Positions 17,601 through 26,515 of a DNA stretch of 52,247 nt are shown piece by piece. A program made the translations under genes and the position numbers. This DNA is from an uncultured Candidatus Melainabacteria bacterium (GTDB lineage Bacteria > Cyanobacteriota > Vampirovibrionia > Gastranaerophilales > Gastranaerophilaceae), in NCBI GenBank assembly GCA_934718085.1, contig CAKUZL010000010.1:1-52247 (forward strand), read 5' to 3'. The notes beneath the pieces were generated by a model. The model was not told the origin of the DNA and searched no databases. It saw nothing but the letters and a program-made list of their open reading frames with translations. Every line of letters starts with the position of its first letter. Position 1 is the first letter of the stretch.

Positions 17601-17816
17601 GACGACGACGGAAATTCGCTGGTGGTCGAATGTGACGGCATGCCCGACAAACAACGTCAACCGCTTTCGCCGATAAAAAAACAACTGACGATGAATCGTG
17701 CCGGCATGAAAGTTGTCAGAATTTCGTACAGAAACGCGAAAAAATCTCTGAATGCCTGCGTTTCAACGATTATAAACGAATTTTCGAAACAAAAGGAAAC
17801 CCTGTCGCTGCGCTGA
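14610..17816 (+). CDS. Superfamily 1 helicase fused to a Vsr/DUF559-like nuclease domain, 1068 aa
   Basis: The core is a DNA2/UPF1-like SF1 helicase: Walker A GPPGTGKS (357-364), Walker B IIDEAS (Asp678-Glu679), VGDDKQLTHLS, a DEHFRS motif, IISPFRSQ, HTFQGDE (875-881) and VAVTRAR (about 911-917). The insertion between motifs I and II (about 430-590) is helical. Residues about 975-1068 look like a PD-(D/E)xK nuclease of the DUF559/Vsr group: FKADLLV (Asp993) followed by VVECDG (Glu1007, Asp1009). Such fusions occur in DNA repair and in anti-phage defence; the gene stands alone here, so its role is open. The N-terminal 330 residues are not recognised. The start at 14610 has only a weak AAGGG. 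Confidence 0.88.
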   Translation: MLKESEKAVNTAFHAGFTKKICSYMHDCVREEVQSSTFRNLRQDKDNKWVVIDDGTKNRYNEKLFTNFDEPLYFDGTDSKVTELMIQSNKGQKDKYLIYGFLFLAGKNSKSRKYNEFLTPLLYMPCKLERADDGRIECTLQDEVISLNTGALTTLMGKSEDEDDTEYMLEGILDALPDLPLTQEKLSVFLTTLKSLVPDVEIKLNAKLLTDNAEESEDGAGSNFSDEEKGGRSEKGETVANAEDFYEEADGETVRPKTVKPQKVALTAQSALILTKRPVVTAGVLHELNKISEYPDGIIKETVLGVVNDEYARGITEKDFFKRELKDFYPITPLPLSDSQENVLKNIEKSSLVSVYGPPGTGKSQTIVNLVSHLIANGKTVLVASRMDKATDVIADRLNTLGAPYLALRAGRAGYQRKLAHDLDNLSKNLVELDEGFEDTFIIQNEDMEKLIAKIKVNMKKCDKIIKLESEWFEQMLKARENAAGTCSREFFTTRPDYESLQKTKAVLAEIRDLFLKHDIFSKIKTFVKTGELKKLIGAKDLKITAQTAMKLAEEIKSFESETAAEKIENDIYSEGNLTELTDEIGVLQKKQKGLAVGILRKKRREALKLLLRDERKIRRLRDHVRALTAKEKIRRQILEEQDFKPLLEAFPCQCVTTYAVSGSIPLKPGLFDVAIIDEASQCDIASCLPILFRAKKAVIVGDDKQLTHLSFLENAKEQSFAVQYDIPEKYRLVWSFRTNSMFDLANYYSVAPVLLDEHFRSLAPVIDFSNKEFYDGHLRIMTKSYTGERLMELCLVPDGKIEPPETKNYAEAEAVIDKVHDLIAEDAENADNDPVSIGIISPFRSQVELIKKAVLKSFPQAVIERHKIEVGTAHTFQGDERDVIIISWAIADNSFPQSLTFLQKPNLFNVAVTRARKKNISFLSKNPDELPQGLLRDYVEYIKEYELQFNADSNDEIPDVYNNSFEKDFAAILREKGLKVRPGATIAGFKADLLVSDDDGNSLVVECDGMPDKQRQPLSPIKKQLTMNRAGMKVVRISYRNAKKSLNACVSTIINEFSKQKETLSLR

Positions 17817-18503
17817 GACCCCTGCCCTCGGCTTTGTTTCGCGCAACGTTTGGTTGTTAAATGAAAGCCTTTCGTCCTTTTCGAACAATTTGTCGGGATG
17901 GAAACCCCGGTACCTACAATAAATTTAAATAAAAAGCCGATATTGCAACACCTTGCGACCCCGGGCTTCTACCTAAAGGGAGAAGGTCCGGGGAAAGCGT
18001 ACGTTGCAATACCGAAACAATTGACGCACGCAAAACCTGAGAGAATTGTCCCGGATGCGAATGTATCAACGGGAGTTTTTCTTTTTTGGTTCGTTTTTTC
18101 TTTTTGCCTCCGAACAAAAAGAAAAAATGAACAAGAAGATTTTTCTCACGTCCGCCTCTCAAAATATGCAGGGGAAGAAATATTTTTGTTTTTTAATTTT
18201 GCACGTGCCATGCTGCAATGAAAGGAACGTCGGGGTAGAAACCCCAACCTACAATGCTCTCTTGAGAGAGAAGCCCGGGGTCGCAAGGTATTGCAATATC
18301 GGTTTTTTATTTGAAATCATCGTATGTCAGGCGATATATGACCTACGGTTTTAAATATTGTTCTCGAACCTAACGGCTTCGATTGCACGCGCCATGCCGA
18401 GTTTCACGATTCGTCGGGGTGGAAACCCCAACCTGCGGGGATTACGGACTTTCGTCCGACCGCCGGATTTTAAAACTTAAAACCGCTTGTTGCCGTGATA
18501 AAA
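17817..18503. repeat. Intergenic repeats with an inverted module B copy
   Basis: Module B (inverted, no internal insertion) runs from GGGATGGAAACCCC (about 17893) to GTCGGGGTAGAAACCCC (about 18228). In this copy the CTCTCTCGAGAGAG centre is replaced by CTACCTAAAGGGAG. A separate fragment CTCTCTTGAGAGAG plus flank lies at 18257-18320. Another unit ends at 18412-18435. No gene is recognised. Confidence 0.75.
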
Positions 18504-21500
18504 TCAGAGGTTACCTCGTCCGAAAAGATATATCGGCAAGTTTTTTTCTTCCGCCAAATCGAGTAATTCTTGAGGGACTTCTTCCAAGCTGTCGAGTTTT
18601 GCAACAATCGCGTTTGTTTTCGGAGCGTAAAGGTTTACTTCGTTGTGAGCGTACCCGAGTTCGCCGGAATCGTTTCTGAGCGCAGTATCGGCTGCGTTTT
18701 GCAAAACCTCTTTAATTTGCGAGCCTGTCAGCGTTTTGTTTCCGATTTTTACGGGAGGAATAAAATCCAACTGAGAAACATATTTGTATTTTTGGAGTTG
18801 AGCAAAAAGTTCGGAATATTCGGCAGGGGACAATTTTATCGTTTCTGATGTCGCAAACGCCTTCGGCACGGATAATCTGTGTTGATTTCGGGGGTCTGCG
18901 ACCACGGCTTGGTAATAATCAAAACCTTTTTTGCCGCCCGAAAAAAGATTTTTGTTATGGGCATTTATTACATTCACCGCTTCGGATTCCAAACTCAAAC
19001 CTATGGGAAATTCACGGTGCGTCGGACAAGTTTGAGGAGAAATATACGACGCGCACAAAGCCGCATCTTTTGTCGAATCCGAAAGCAATACGGCTATTTT
19101 TGAATTGTTTTCGTCATTCATGTGTACAAAAAATCTCAAATTTTCAAGGGTCGTACCGGGTTCAAACCCGATTTCGGAAAGGTCTCTGCCGTTTGAATAT
19201 TTGGGGTCGGTAAAGTTAATGACTTTATATGTTTTGCCGTTTAATGTTTGAGTCGGAACTTTCGAAGGATTAACAATTTTATTTGTCATTATCATGTGTC
19301 CCTTGCTGTTAATATTCACAAGAGCCCCGTCTATCCGAGCTTGCACTTCGGGTGACAAAGATTGTTTGTATCGTTCGTAAAAATCGCCGCCGACTCCTTT
19401 CAAATCCGCTTCTGCCATAATTCTTGCCATTTTCAGGTCACCGGTGCGTCTGAAAAGCAACGCCGTTTCCAGGTTATTGTTTTTCCCCGAATTAAAAAGT
19501 TCAAGCCAATTATGATTTTTTACCGCCTCGATAATTCGGTTTTTGACCTCGGTACTTTGTCTAACAGGCGAAATTTCGCCGTTTTCGTGAACTACGTTTC
19601 GGTTCAAAATATCTCTGACATAAAGCGAACCCGTCAATTCGTGATTTTTATCGATTTCGTTTTCGTTTTTTGCGATATCGTGCAGTATTACGGCGTATTT
19701 CAGGCAATATTTTTCGAGATCCGAAAGATTTTCGAACTCGGGATTGTTCAAGCATTCTTTCAAAACCGTCAAAATATGTACGTCGAGCGAATATTGATGA
19801 GTTCCGTGCTGTTGTTTTCCGATTAAGTTCATAAACTCCGGAATACCTTTTGTCATTGCATTTAAAGACTCGTCAAGTTTTTTGTCGCCCGTAGTTATTT
19901 TGTTTTCGAAAACAAATTTTTTCGCGAGCTTTGAAATTTCGCCTTCCGCGCCTTCGTCAGAAAGCCCCTGCAAGTTCAAAATTCCGTTGTATCCCGTTAT
20001 TTCACCGTTATCGCCTATCGGAGCAATTTCAAGCTTATGCAAAATTTCTTTACGTTGCGCTTCGGGCAAAGTTTTCAAAACCGAAGAAAGGTCTTTTAAA
20101 AACGCTTTTCGAGAATATTCGAGCGGCAAACCTTCTTTACCGTATTTTGTAAAATTAAACGATTTTATTGCATTTTCCGACGCCGAAACAGCTTTCTTTT
20201 CGCCCGTTACCGCATCAACAACTTCCGTATCTTTTACGCTCGAGAAAAATTCTTGTCCCGCTTTTCGGACATCCTCAACGGAAATCGTCGCCGGAGTAAC
20301 CGTCTTCCCGAAAAATATTTTATCGTTGAACTTTTTGTCAATATGATCCAAGTCAAGTTTTTCAAGATCTTCGTCACTGATATAACCGAATGCGTCTTGA
20401 AGACTATCCAATAACGCAACAGTTTCCTTTAATGATTTGTCGCGTAAATCATATAAATTTAATCCTAAAATCTCCGAATAGAAAAGCATTCTGTTATCGT
20501 ACCTGATTTTTCCGACATCACTTCTTATATTTTTAAGAACATCTTTATTGTTAAGATAAGCGGGAGATTTTTCTATATCCGACAAGTTACCCGATTGTAT
20601 ACACATAAAAATTATGTCTTTCGGAATAAATTCCGAATATTCCCGCACTTTTTCAAGCTCTTTATCGGATAAATTTGAAAGAAACTTAATATCACCGACG
20701 GAAACAGAGTTTTTAAAGAACTTGAACGTGTTTTCGGCAACCGGCAAAACCCTTTCCAAAGTCGCGAAATATCCGTCTTTACAATATTTTTCCGACGTCG
20801 CAGATTCATCTTGCCCGTCTTGCATAAATTTTTCGATTGTGTCAAGAGGAATCCATTCCGAAAATTTAATTACTTTATCAAGGTCTTTGTCGGGTAAGTC
20901 AACCAGCTTTAAAACACTCTCCATTAAAGTATATTTGCCGAAGGACTTTTGAATTTTTTTGGTCATATCAAAAATTTTATTGAGTTTTTCCGAATATTTG
21001 TCATCATTAATTATTTTGCGAATTTCTTCCGCGGAAAATTGCCCGTCATAAATTTTGAAATTACTTACATTTATAAAATGAAATGCCTTTTTTAACTCCT
21101 CATCACTCAAGTCAACAAGCTTATACAAATCTCCGATATTGTAAAAATCACCGAATTGTTTTTTTATCTCGGGCAACAACGTGTCGTTAAACCGAGCAAA
21201 ATCTTCATCGGACAAATGAATTAACCCGTCAAAAGCTTCTTTTTCAAAACGTTCCTGATCATCGAGAAACAATTGATTATACAACTCACGTTTCATATAT
21301 GTTGCAAAATCTTCGTCGGAAAGCTTCAATAAAGCCGATTCCAAATCTTGGAAAGCAAACGGTCGATGAAGCGAATATCCTATTATCCCCCTTTTTTTCA
21401 CAAGCTCAAATTCTTCATCCGACAATTTTGCCAGATTTTTTAAAGATCGGGTATCAATAAGTTCATTTCCGTTTTTGTCCTTTGCGTCCAAATTTCGGGA

Positions 21501-22445
21501 TAACAACACGGCAATTTCGTCATCGGTAAAATCATATTTATGAAGTTTTTTGTAATCCTCGATGTCTGCATTCGTTACGACTTTATCGGAATTTTTTAAA
21601 GCCTCGAAAATAAGCCTGTTTCTTTCGTTATATTTTGCACGAATATCCTCCAAACTTTGCGGTACCGCGGTTTGCGCGTTTGCTTCGGTTTGCTCGGTTT
21701 GTACCGGTTGTGTATTTCGGGCGGGTTTCGCGACGGTCGTTTCTTCGTGCACCGCCGCGGATTGTACGTTTTGGGCAGGTTGCGTCAAAATTTGTACGGG
21801 TACCGCAGTTGAGAAAGCAATCGTCGAGGGTGCCGCCGCCGCGGGTTTCGCATTTGCTTCGGTCGTTTGCTCTGTTGTTAAATTTTTCGTTGTATCGACA
21901 GGTTGAGTCAAAGTCTCGTTACTTTTGCTTCCGCCCGATATAACTCTCGAATTTACGTATATTGCCCCTTGTGAAAGGCTGCCCGCGGTAGTTTTTTCGG
22001 AAGCCTTCGCGGATTGCTCGGTCGTTTGCGACGAGGATTGCACGTTTTGAGCAGGTTGTGCCGAAATTTGAACCGGCACCGCTTGAACGGTCGGTATTAC
22101 AGAAGGTTCCGCCGTCGAGGTCGTCGGGGTTTCAACCGTCACCGCAGATTGCGAGGATTGAACCGATTTTACCGCCGCGCCGAGCCCCAACCCCGCTATC
22201 GCAACGGTAGCCGCCGTTTTCAGTGTTCCCGATATGTTCGCCGCAGCTCCCGATGCCGCCTTTTTTATTCCGCCCGTAAAACCCGCGACAGACGCTCCGC
22301 TCACGGTCGCACCCTTAAAAGACACCGTATCCTTACCGTTTACGTGCATAGAAGGATTATACGCCTCGCGTTTCGCTTCGGACTTCGCCGCCGAATTTTC
22401 GCCCGTCGCCCGAGCCTTAGAATTTATATTATACTCGTACCCCAT
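18504..22445 (-). CDS. Giant multidomain protein with helical repeats and an HD domain, 1313 aa
   Basis: The start at 22445 is supported by GGAGGT. Domains in order: N-terminus with DTVSFKG (39-45); a hydrophobic, Ala/Gly-rich helix (about 71-92) that may insert in a membrane; a Ser/Thr/Gln/Val/Ala-rich low-complexity region (about 95-265) with near-repeats such as VQILTQPAQNVQS; about 290-670 with recurrent LSDEEL/LSDEDF units every 25-60 residues; and an HD domain around 880-980 (HQYSLDVH, His883 and His890; LHDIAK, His922-Asp923; HNW). The C-terminal 330 residues (DPRNQHRLSVP, HNEVNLYAPKTNAI) are not recognised. The HD fold suggests a nucleotide phosphohydrolase or a metal-binding regulator. 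I cannot assign a function; a surface-associated or host-interaction protein is only speculation. Confidence 0.8.
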   Translation of the reverse strand: MGYEYNINSKARATGENSAAKSEAKREAYNPSMHVNGKDTVSFKGATVSGASVAGFTGGIKKAASGAAANISGTLKTAATVAIAGLGLGAAVKSVQSSQSAVTVETPTTSTAEPSVIPTVQAVPVQISAQPAQNVQSSSQTTEQSAKASEKTTAGSLSQGAIYVNSRVISGGSKSNETLTQPVDTTKNLTTEQTTEANAKPAAAAPSTIAFSTAVPVQILTQPAQNVQSAAVHEETTVAKPARNTQPVQTEQTEANAQTAVPQSLEDIRAKYNERNRLIFEALKNSDKVVTNADIEDYKKLHKYDFTDDEIAVLLSRNLDAKDKNGNELIDTRSLKNLAKLSDEEFELVKKRGIIGYSLHRPFAFQDLESALLKLSDEDFATYMKRELYNQLFLDDQERFEKEAFDGLIHLSDEDFARFNDTLLPEIKKQFGDFYNIGDLYKLVDLSDEELKKAFHFINVSNFKIYDGQFSAEEIRKIINDDKYSEKLNKIFDMTKKIQKSFGKYTLMESVLKLVDLPDKDLDKVIKFSEWIPLDTIEKFMQDGQDESATSEKYCKDGYFATLERVLPVAENTFKFFKNSVSVGDIKFLSNLSDKELEKVREYSEFIPKDIIFMCIQSGNLSDIEKSPAYLNNKDVLKNIRSDVGKIRYDNRMLFYSEILGLNLYDLRDKSLKETVALLDSLQDAFGYISDEDLEKLDLDHIDKKFNDKIFFGKTVTPATISVEDVRKAGQEFFSSVKDTEVVDAVTGEKKAVSASENAIKSFNFTKYGKEGLPLEYSRKAFLKDLSSVLKTLPEAQRKEILHKLEIAPIGDNGEITGYNGILNLQGLSDEGAEGEISKLAKKFVFENKITTGDKKLDESLNAMTKGIPEFMNLIGKQQHGTHQYSLDVHILTVLKECLNNPEFENLSDLEKYCLKYAVILHDIAKNENEIDKNHELTGSLYVRDILNRNVVHENGEISPVRQSTEVKNRIIEAVKNHNWLELFNSGKNNNLETALLFRRTGDLKMARIMAEADLKGVGGDFYERYKQSLSPEVQARIDGALVNINSKGHMIMTNKIVNPSKVPTQTLNGKTYKVINFTDPKYSNGRDLSEIGFEPGTTLENLRFFVHMNDENNSKIAVLLSDSTKDAALCASYISPQTCPTHREFPIGLSLESEAVNVINAHNKNLFSGGKKGFDYYQAVVADPRNQHRLSVPKAFATSETIKLSPAEYSELFAQLQKYKYVSQLDFIPPVKIGNKTLTGSQIKEVLQNAADTALRNDSGELGYAHNEVNLYAPKTNAIVAKLDSLEEVPQELLDLAEEKNLPIYLFGRGNL

Positions 22446-23940
22446 GTTTTACCTCCGTATCCCGCTCACCGCAAGATTTTATCCCTTTTTACTCCCGACT
22501 TTTTTTATACATAACATGTATATAAACGTTTTGTCGCCCCGGAAATTGCCGATTTTTACAACAAATCGTTACATTTCTTCATTAAAAACGCGGATGCTTG
22601 CAAAGCGGGTCCGGCTGTACCTGACGAATAGTGAAACTCGGCATGTACCCGGAGTTTTAACCCTTTCAAATAATACGGAATTTTTTTCAAATGTAGGTAC
22701 CGGGGTTTCACCCCAACAAATCGTGCAACTCGGCATGGGGCGTGCAAACGAAACCGTGTGTTTTTTGTGAAAATTTAAAACAGCTGTAGGTGTTTTTCGG
22801 TGAGGATGAAAAACTTTCAATTTTAAACCTTTTGATTGGGCGGAAATCTAAAATCACCGTAGGTTGGGGTTTCTACCCCAACAAATCGTGCAACTCGGCA
22901 TGTTACGTGCAAACGAAACCGTTCGTTTCGGTAAAATTCTTGAAAACCGTAGGTCAGTCACCGCCCGACATGTTTTTCAAAAAAGCCGGAAGAGCTTTGG
23001 TTTGCGCGATTATTGATTGACAAACGAAAGTTTTCCTCTTCACCGAAAATTTCGTTGGGGTAGAAACCCCAACCTACAATAATTTCAAATAAAAAGCAGA
23101 TATTGCAAAACCTTGAGACCCCGGGCTTCCGTCTTGATTTTGCTCCACAAAAACAAGTCGTTCACTTCACTTCGTTGCCGTTCACTATTGTTTTTGCTAC
23201 TTCGGGACTCCGTTCGCTCCGCTCACCGTCTTGAAATTGCTTTCGGCTCACTTCGTAGGCTGCGCTTTCGCGGGTTGCCCCCGGGGGTCACCCCGCTTCG
23301 CTCCGCACGCCGCTCGCCTTCTCGGGTTTCGCTTCGCTCACCCTACGCAATTTCGCTCCGCCCTACGCAAAATCGCTCCCTCGAGAGAGAAGGTCCGGGG
23401 AAAGCGTACGCTGCAACACCGAAGCAATTGACGTACGCAAAACCTGAGAGAATTGACCCGGATGCGTATGTATCAACGGGAGTTTTTCTTTTTTGGTTCG
23501 TTTTTTCTTTTTGCGTCTTTAATTTGCTTCACGCCTTCAAGTCACTCGCTTTGTTTCCCCCGTTCGGGGAAAACGGTCGCTCGTTATTTCGGCGCAACTT
23601 CGGGTCTTTGGTCGTTTCACTCCCGCCGCCCTACGCAAATTCGCCTCCGAACAAAAAGAAAAAATGAACAAGAAGATTTTTCTTACGTCTGTTTTTCAAA
23701 ATAGGTAGAGGAAGAAATATTTTTCATTTTTACCCGCGCCATTCTGCAATGAACGGGACGTTGGGGTGGAAACCCCAACCTACGGTGATTTCAGATTTTC
23801 ACCGAGACAACAGGTTTAAAAATTTTTATAACATGCCAAAACGCACGATTTATCAGTCGATGCCTGACCTGTGGTATTTAAAATCCTCTGTTAAACAGAA
23901 CGGGTTCAAAAATTTACGGCATACAAAGTGAAAAAATTCG
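22446..23940. repeat. 1.5-kb intergenic repeat cluster
   Basis: GTAGG(T/TA) units of the 90-bp family begin at about 22692 and 22858, each followed by CAACTCGGCATG and CAAACGAAACCGT. Module A ends at GTTGGGGTAGAAACCCC (about 23054). From there an inverted module B runs to about 23787 with two extra insertions. One of about 240 bp (23133-23375) replaces the left half of the CTCTCTCGAGAGAG palindrome. The other, of about 130 bp (23513-23645), sits in the same place as the insertion at 5566-5697. The inserts are full of TTCGCT(C/T)CGC-type motifs. Open frames here are not conserved. Confidence 0.75.
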
Positions 23941-23974
23941 ATGGGGTGAAACATTTTCGCCGTTTTGGGAAAAC

Positions 23975-24002
23975 AAAAAAGACCTCGGCGATGAGGTCTT
24001 TT
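23975..24002 (-). terminator. Terminator of the tRNA-Leu transcript
   Basis: On the minus strand AAAGACCTC/GAGGTCTT with a short loop is followed by a T-run. It lies 8 nt past the encoded CCA end of the tRNA. Confidence 0.85.
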
Positions 24003-24009
24003 CAAATAA

Positions 24010-24098
24010 TGGTGCCGAAGGTCGGACTCGAACCGACACACAGAGTGAACTGCGGCAGATTTTGAGTCTGCTGCGTCTACCGATTTCGCCACTTCGGC
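24010..24098 (-). tRNA. tRNA-Leu (anticodon CAA), CCA encoded
   Basis: On the minus strand the acceptor stem GCCGAAG/CTTCGGC, the D-arm, the anticodon stem GCAGA/TCTGC with loop CTCAAAA (anticodon CAA), a long class II variable arm and the T-arm GTCGG-TTCGAGT-CCGAC are all visible. The 3' CCA is encoded. It reads UUG codons. An open frame overlapping it (23853-24092) is an artefact. Confidence 0.97.
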
Positions 24099-24112
24099 TC
24101 ACCGATGAGATG

Positions 24113-24141
24113 ATATTAACACAAGTAAAAAATTTTTTCAA
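24113..24141 (-). promoter_or_regulatory. Promoter of tRNA-Leu
   Basis: On the minus strand TTGAAA (24141-24136) is 17 nt from TAATAT (24118-24113). Transcription would start about 8 nt before the mature 5' end. The stretch 24142-24571 upstream holds no gene I can support. Confidence 0.6.
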
Positions 24142-24571
24142 ATACTTTTTTTGAATTTTGTCGATTTGTAAATTTTTTGTAACCCGTGCAGCGCGGCGCG
24201 GTTGTTTTTCCCGAAGTTCGAGCATGTTTACGTGTGCGGCGGGGTAAGGCGGGCGGAAATCGGTATTTTTTGAGTGCTCGTGTATCGGTGTTTGAACCTT
24301 GCTTGAAGAGCATGCCCGGACGGCGAGTCGGGAGGACGTACGTATCTGTCTTGAACGTTCGTGAGCCGGCGTTCGCATGCCCGCGCGGCGTGAAAACTTT
24401 ATGTTATCAGGCATTTTGGCAGGCGTATCAACGGAAGGAAACCTTGTTTTTCGACTTTTTGATGTGTTGCCGCAGGTGTACATTTTTTTTTGTATTGCGA
24501 GTGCCGTCAAAATTTTTCCGCGTACGTTTTGCAAGCGCACGCCACGTTTTGCGCGTTCTTCCTCCGCCGGG

Positions 24572-25153
24572 TTATTTGCCGAAGTTTACTGTATTTTTGG
24601 GAAAACACCCGACGTAGGGGAGGTTTCTGTAGAAGCCCACGTAGTCGAGTCCGTAGCCGACGAGGTATTCTTCGTCGACATCGAAGCCGTAGAAGTCGGG
24701 ATTGATGTTGATTCGGCGGTTGTTGAGTTTGTTGATGAGCACGGCGGTTTTAATGCGTTTGGGGGTAAACTGCGTTTTGAACACGTCGAGCAGGTAGTTT
24801 GCGGTGTAGCCGGTATCGACGATATCGTCGACCAGCAGGACGTTTTGGTTGTCTACGTCGGGCAGGTCGCCGATGATTTTGACGTCGCCTTTTGTGTGGA
24901 ATTCGTTGCCGTAGCTCGAAACTTTGACAAATTCAAGCTGGACGGGCGTTTTGAGGCATCTTATCAGGTCGGAGCAAAAGAGCATGCCGCCTTTGAGCAC
25001 GCAAACAATGTAGAGCGGTTCGTCGGAGGGGAAAAAGTCTTCGATTTCCGCCGCGATTTCGCGGGCTTTTTCGCGAATTTGTTCCTCCGAATACAGAACT
25101 CTCAAATCCGAGTATTGACCGTGGGATACGTAAAAAAATTCTTCTTCGTTCAA
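24572..25153 (-). CDS. hpt: Hypoxanthine phosphoribosyltransferase
   Basis: Hpt makes IMP or GMP from hypoxanthine or guanine and PRPP in purine salvage. Motifs: VLKGGMLF for pyrophosphate contact, the PRPP loop VLLVDDIVDTGYT, and the base-binding C-terminal region FDVDEEYLVGYGLDY...YRNLPYVG. The length of 193 aa is typical. The start appears to be TTG at 25153, since ACGGAG lies 8 nt before it and no ATG or GTG is present near the expected N-terminus. tilS ends 5 nt upstream, as in the tilS-hpt pairs of many bacteria, so the two are co-transcribed. Confidence 0.96.
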   Translation of the reverse strand: MNEEEFFYVSHGQYSDLRVLYSEEQIREKAREIAAEIEDFFPSDEPLYIVCVLKGGMLFCSDLIRCLKTPVQLEFVKVSSYGNEFHTKGDVKIIGDLPDVDNQNVLLVDDIVDTGYTANYLLDVFKTQFTPKRIKTAVLINKLNNRRININPDFYGFDVDEEYLVGYGLDYVGFYRNLPYVGCFPKNTVNFGK

Positions 25154-25158
25154 AGCAG

Positions 25159-26514
25159 TTACTCCGTAATTATCTCAAGCGCGTGGGTGGCTTTTTGGTC
25201 GGAAACGCGCAGTTTTTCGCTCATTCCGACGCCCGCCGCCCATAAAACCTCGTTGCCCGAGCACAAAAGCAAAATTCCGTCGCGCTGGTAGCTCGGTATA
25301 CATTTGTTTATGAAATATTTTTTCAGTTTCATTTTGCCTTTCATTCCGAAAGGTTGAATGATATCGCCGTTTCTGCGGGTTCTGACGGTCAAAGGAAGCG
25401 GAACGTTCGTCATGTCCGCAAAGATAAACATAGCGTCCTTTTTCGGGAAAAATTCCACCGGCTCGGAATATTTTTGCATGCTGAAAATCCGTCCGTTTTC
25501 GAGCGCAAATTCGCCTTCTTTGTCGATAATCGTCTCTTTGAGCGACTTTTCGGTCTTTGAAACGTCAAGAACGTACGTGTATTTGTGCGAAGTAAAAATG
25601 CTTAAATTCGAAGTCAGAGACATCGTTTTGCCCGATTTCGAAATGTTGTTGTCCGCGATGAACATCATGACCTCGCGAACTTTCGAAAAACTCGGTTCCA
25701 GCCCGCTTTTGAGGAGCAGGTTGTAGACGAAATGCTGTCGTATCGCGGGGTTCAGGCGCAAAAAGTTTTGCGTCAGCCACTTGTTGCCTACCGAAATCTG
25801 AATTTCGATGTTTTTCATCAAATCTTCGATAATCAGGTTGTTTCCGGTCGCGATTTCGGCAAGGTTAATCAGCGAGTTTTCGACGTTCGGATTGATTTCC
25901 CTGAGGCGCGGAATGATGTTGTATCTGATGTTGTTGCGCGCGTAACGGGTGTCCGTGTTGCTCGAATCGTTGTTGGGCAGAAATTCGTTTTGCATACAGT
26001 ACGCTTCGATTTCGGTTCTCGTGAACGCCAAAAGCGGTCTGATAATGTTCATTTCGGCTTCTTTTCGAAACTCTTTTATGCCTTCGAGCCCGTTGAGCCC
26101 CGTTCCCTTTGCAATTCTGTACAAAACGGTTTCGGCGTTGTCGGTCTTGGTATGTGCCGTCAACAGAGCGTTTGCGTGATATCGGCGAACCGTGCGCTTG
26201 AAAAAATCGTATCTCAGCTCGCGGGCGACAAGCTCCGACTGTTTTATGCCGTCTTCGAGCCGTTCCGCGTAAAATTTTATGTCGAACTCCATGCAAAACC
26301 TTTGCGCGTTTGCTTCTTCGTCGTCAGACTCCTCTCCGCGCCAGGCATGGTTCAAATGCGCCGCGATAACACGAAATCCGTACTCGTCCGAAAGTTTTTT
26401 TACGATATGCAAAAGGCACATGGAATCCCATCCGCCGGAAAACCCTACAACCACGGTTGTTCCGGGCTCCAATCGAATATATTTTTCAAGAACGTTTTTT
26501 ACCGTCGTCAGCAT
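25159..26514 (-). CDS. tilS: tRNA(Ile)-lysidine synthetase TilS
   Basis: TilS attaches lysine to C34 of the CAU-anticodon tRNA-Ile, converting it to read AUA. The N-type ATP-pyrophosphatase loop is VVGFSGGWDSMCLLH, with Trp where Val or Ile is usual in SGGxDS. HLNHAWRGEESDDE, LLTAHTKTDNAETVLYR, RPLLAFTR, DSSNTDTRYARNNIR and a C-terminal TilS domain (TRRNGDIIQPFGMKGKMKLKK) follow. The 451-aa length is normal. The start is the ATG at 26514, one nt after the stop of the ldpA-like gene; its purine-rich GAAAGAGAG lies in that gene's end. It is tightly coupled in the order ankyrin gene, ldpA-like, tilS, hpt. Confidence 0.96.
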   Translation of the reverse strand: MLTTVKNVLEKYIRLEPGTTVVVGFSGGWDSMCLLHIVKKLSDEYGFRVIAAHLNHAWRGEESDDEEANAQRFCMEFDIKFYAERLEDGIKQSELVARELRYDFFKRTVRRYHANALLTAHTKTDNAETVLYRIAKGTGLNGLEGIKEFRKEAEMNIIRPLLAFTRTEIEAYCMQNEFLPNNDSSNTDTRYARNNIRYNIIPRLREINPNVENSLINLAEIATGNNLIIEDLMKNIEIQISVGNKWLTQNFLRLNPAIRQHFVYNLLLKSGLEPSFSKVREVMMFIADNNISKSGKTMSLTSNLSIFTSHKYTYVLDVSKTEKSLKETIIDKEGEFALENGRIFSMQKYSEPVEFFPKKDAMFIFADMTNVPLPLTVRTRRNGDIIQPFGMKGKMKLKKYFINKCIPSYQRDGILLLCSGNEVLWAAGVGMSEKLRVSDQKATHALEIITE

Positions 26515-26515
26515 T

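Noticed and set aside
23853..24092. 79-codon minus-strand frame and the longer frame to 24540
   Set aside because: It reads through tRNA-Leu(CAA) and its terminator; composition is not protein-like.
24142..24571. Possible structured RNA in the G/T-rich gap beside tRNA-Leu
   Set aside because: There are some GC-rich palindromic words, but no clear promoter-terminator pair or known motif.
24377..25291. 304-codon plus-strand open frame
   Set aside because: It is antisense to hpt and the end of tilS, which have clear motifs and ribosome-binding sites.
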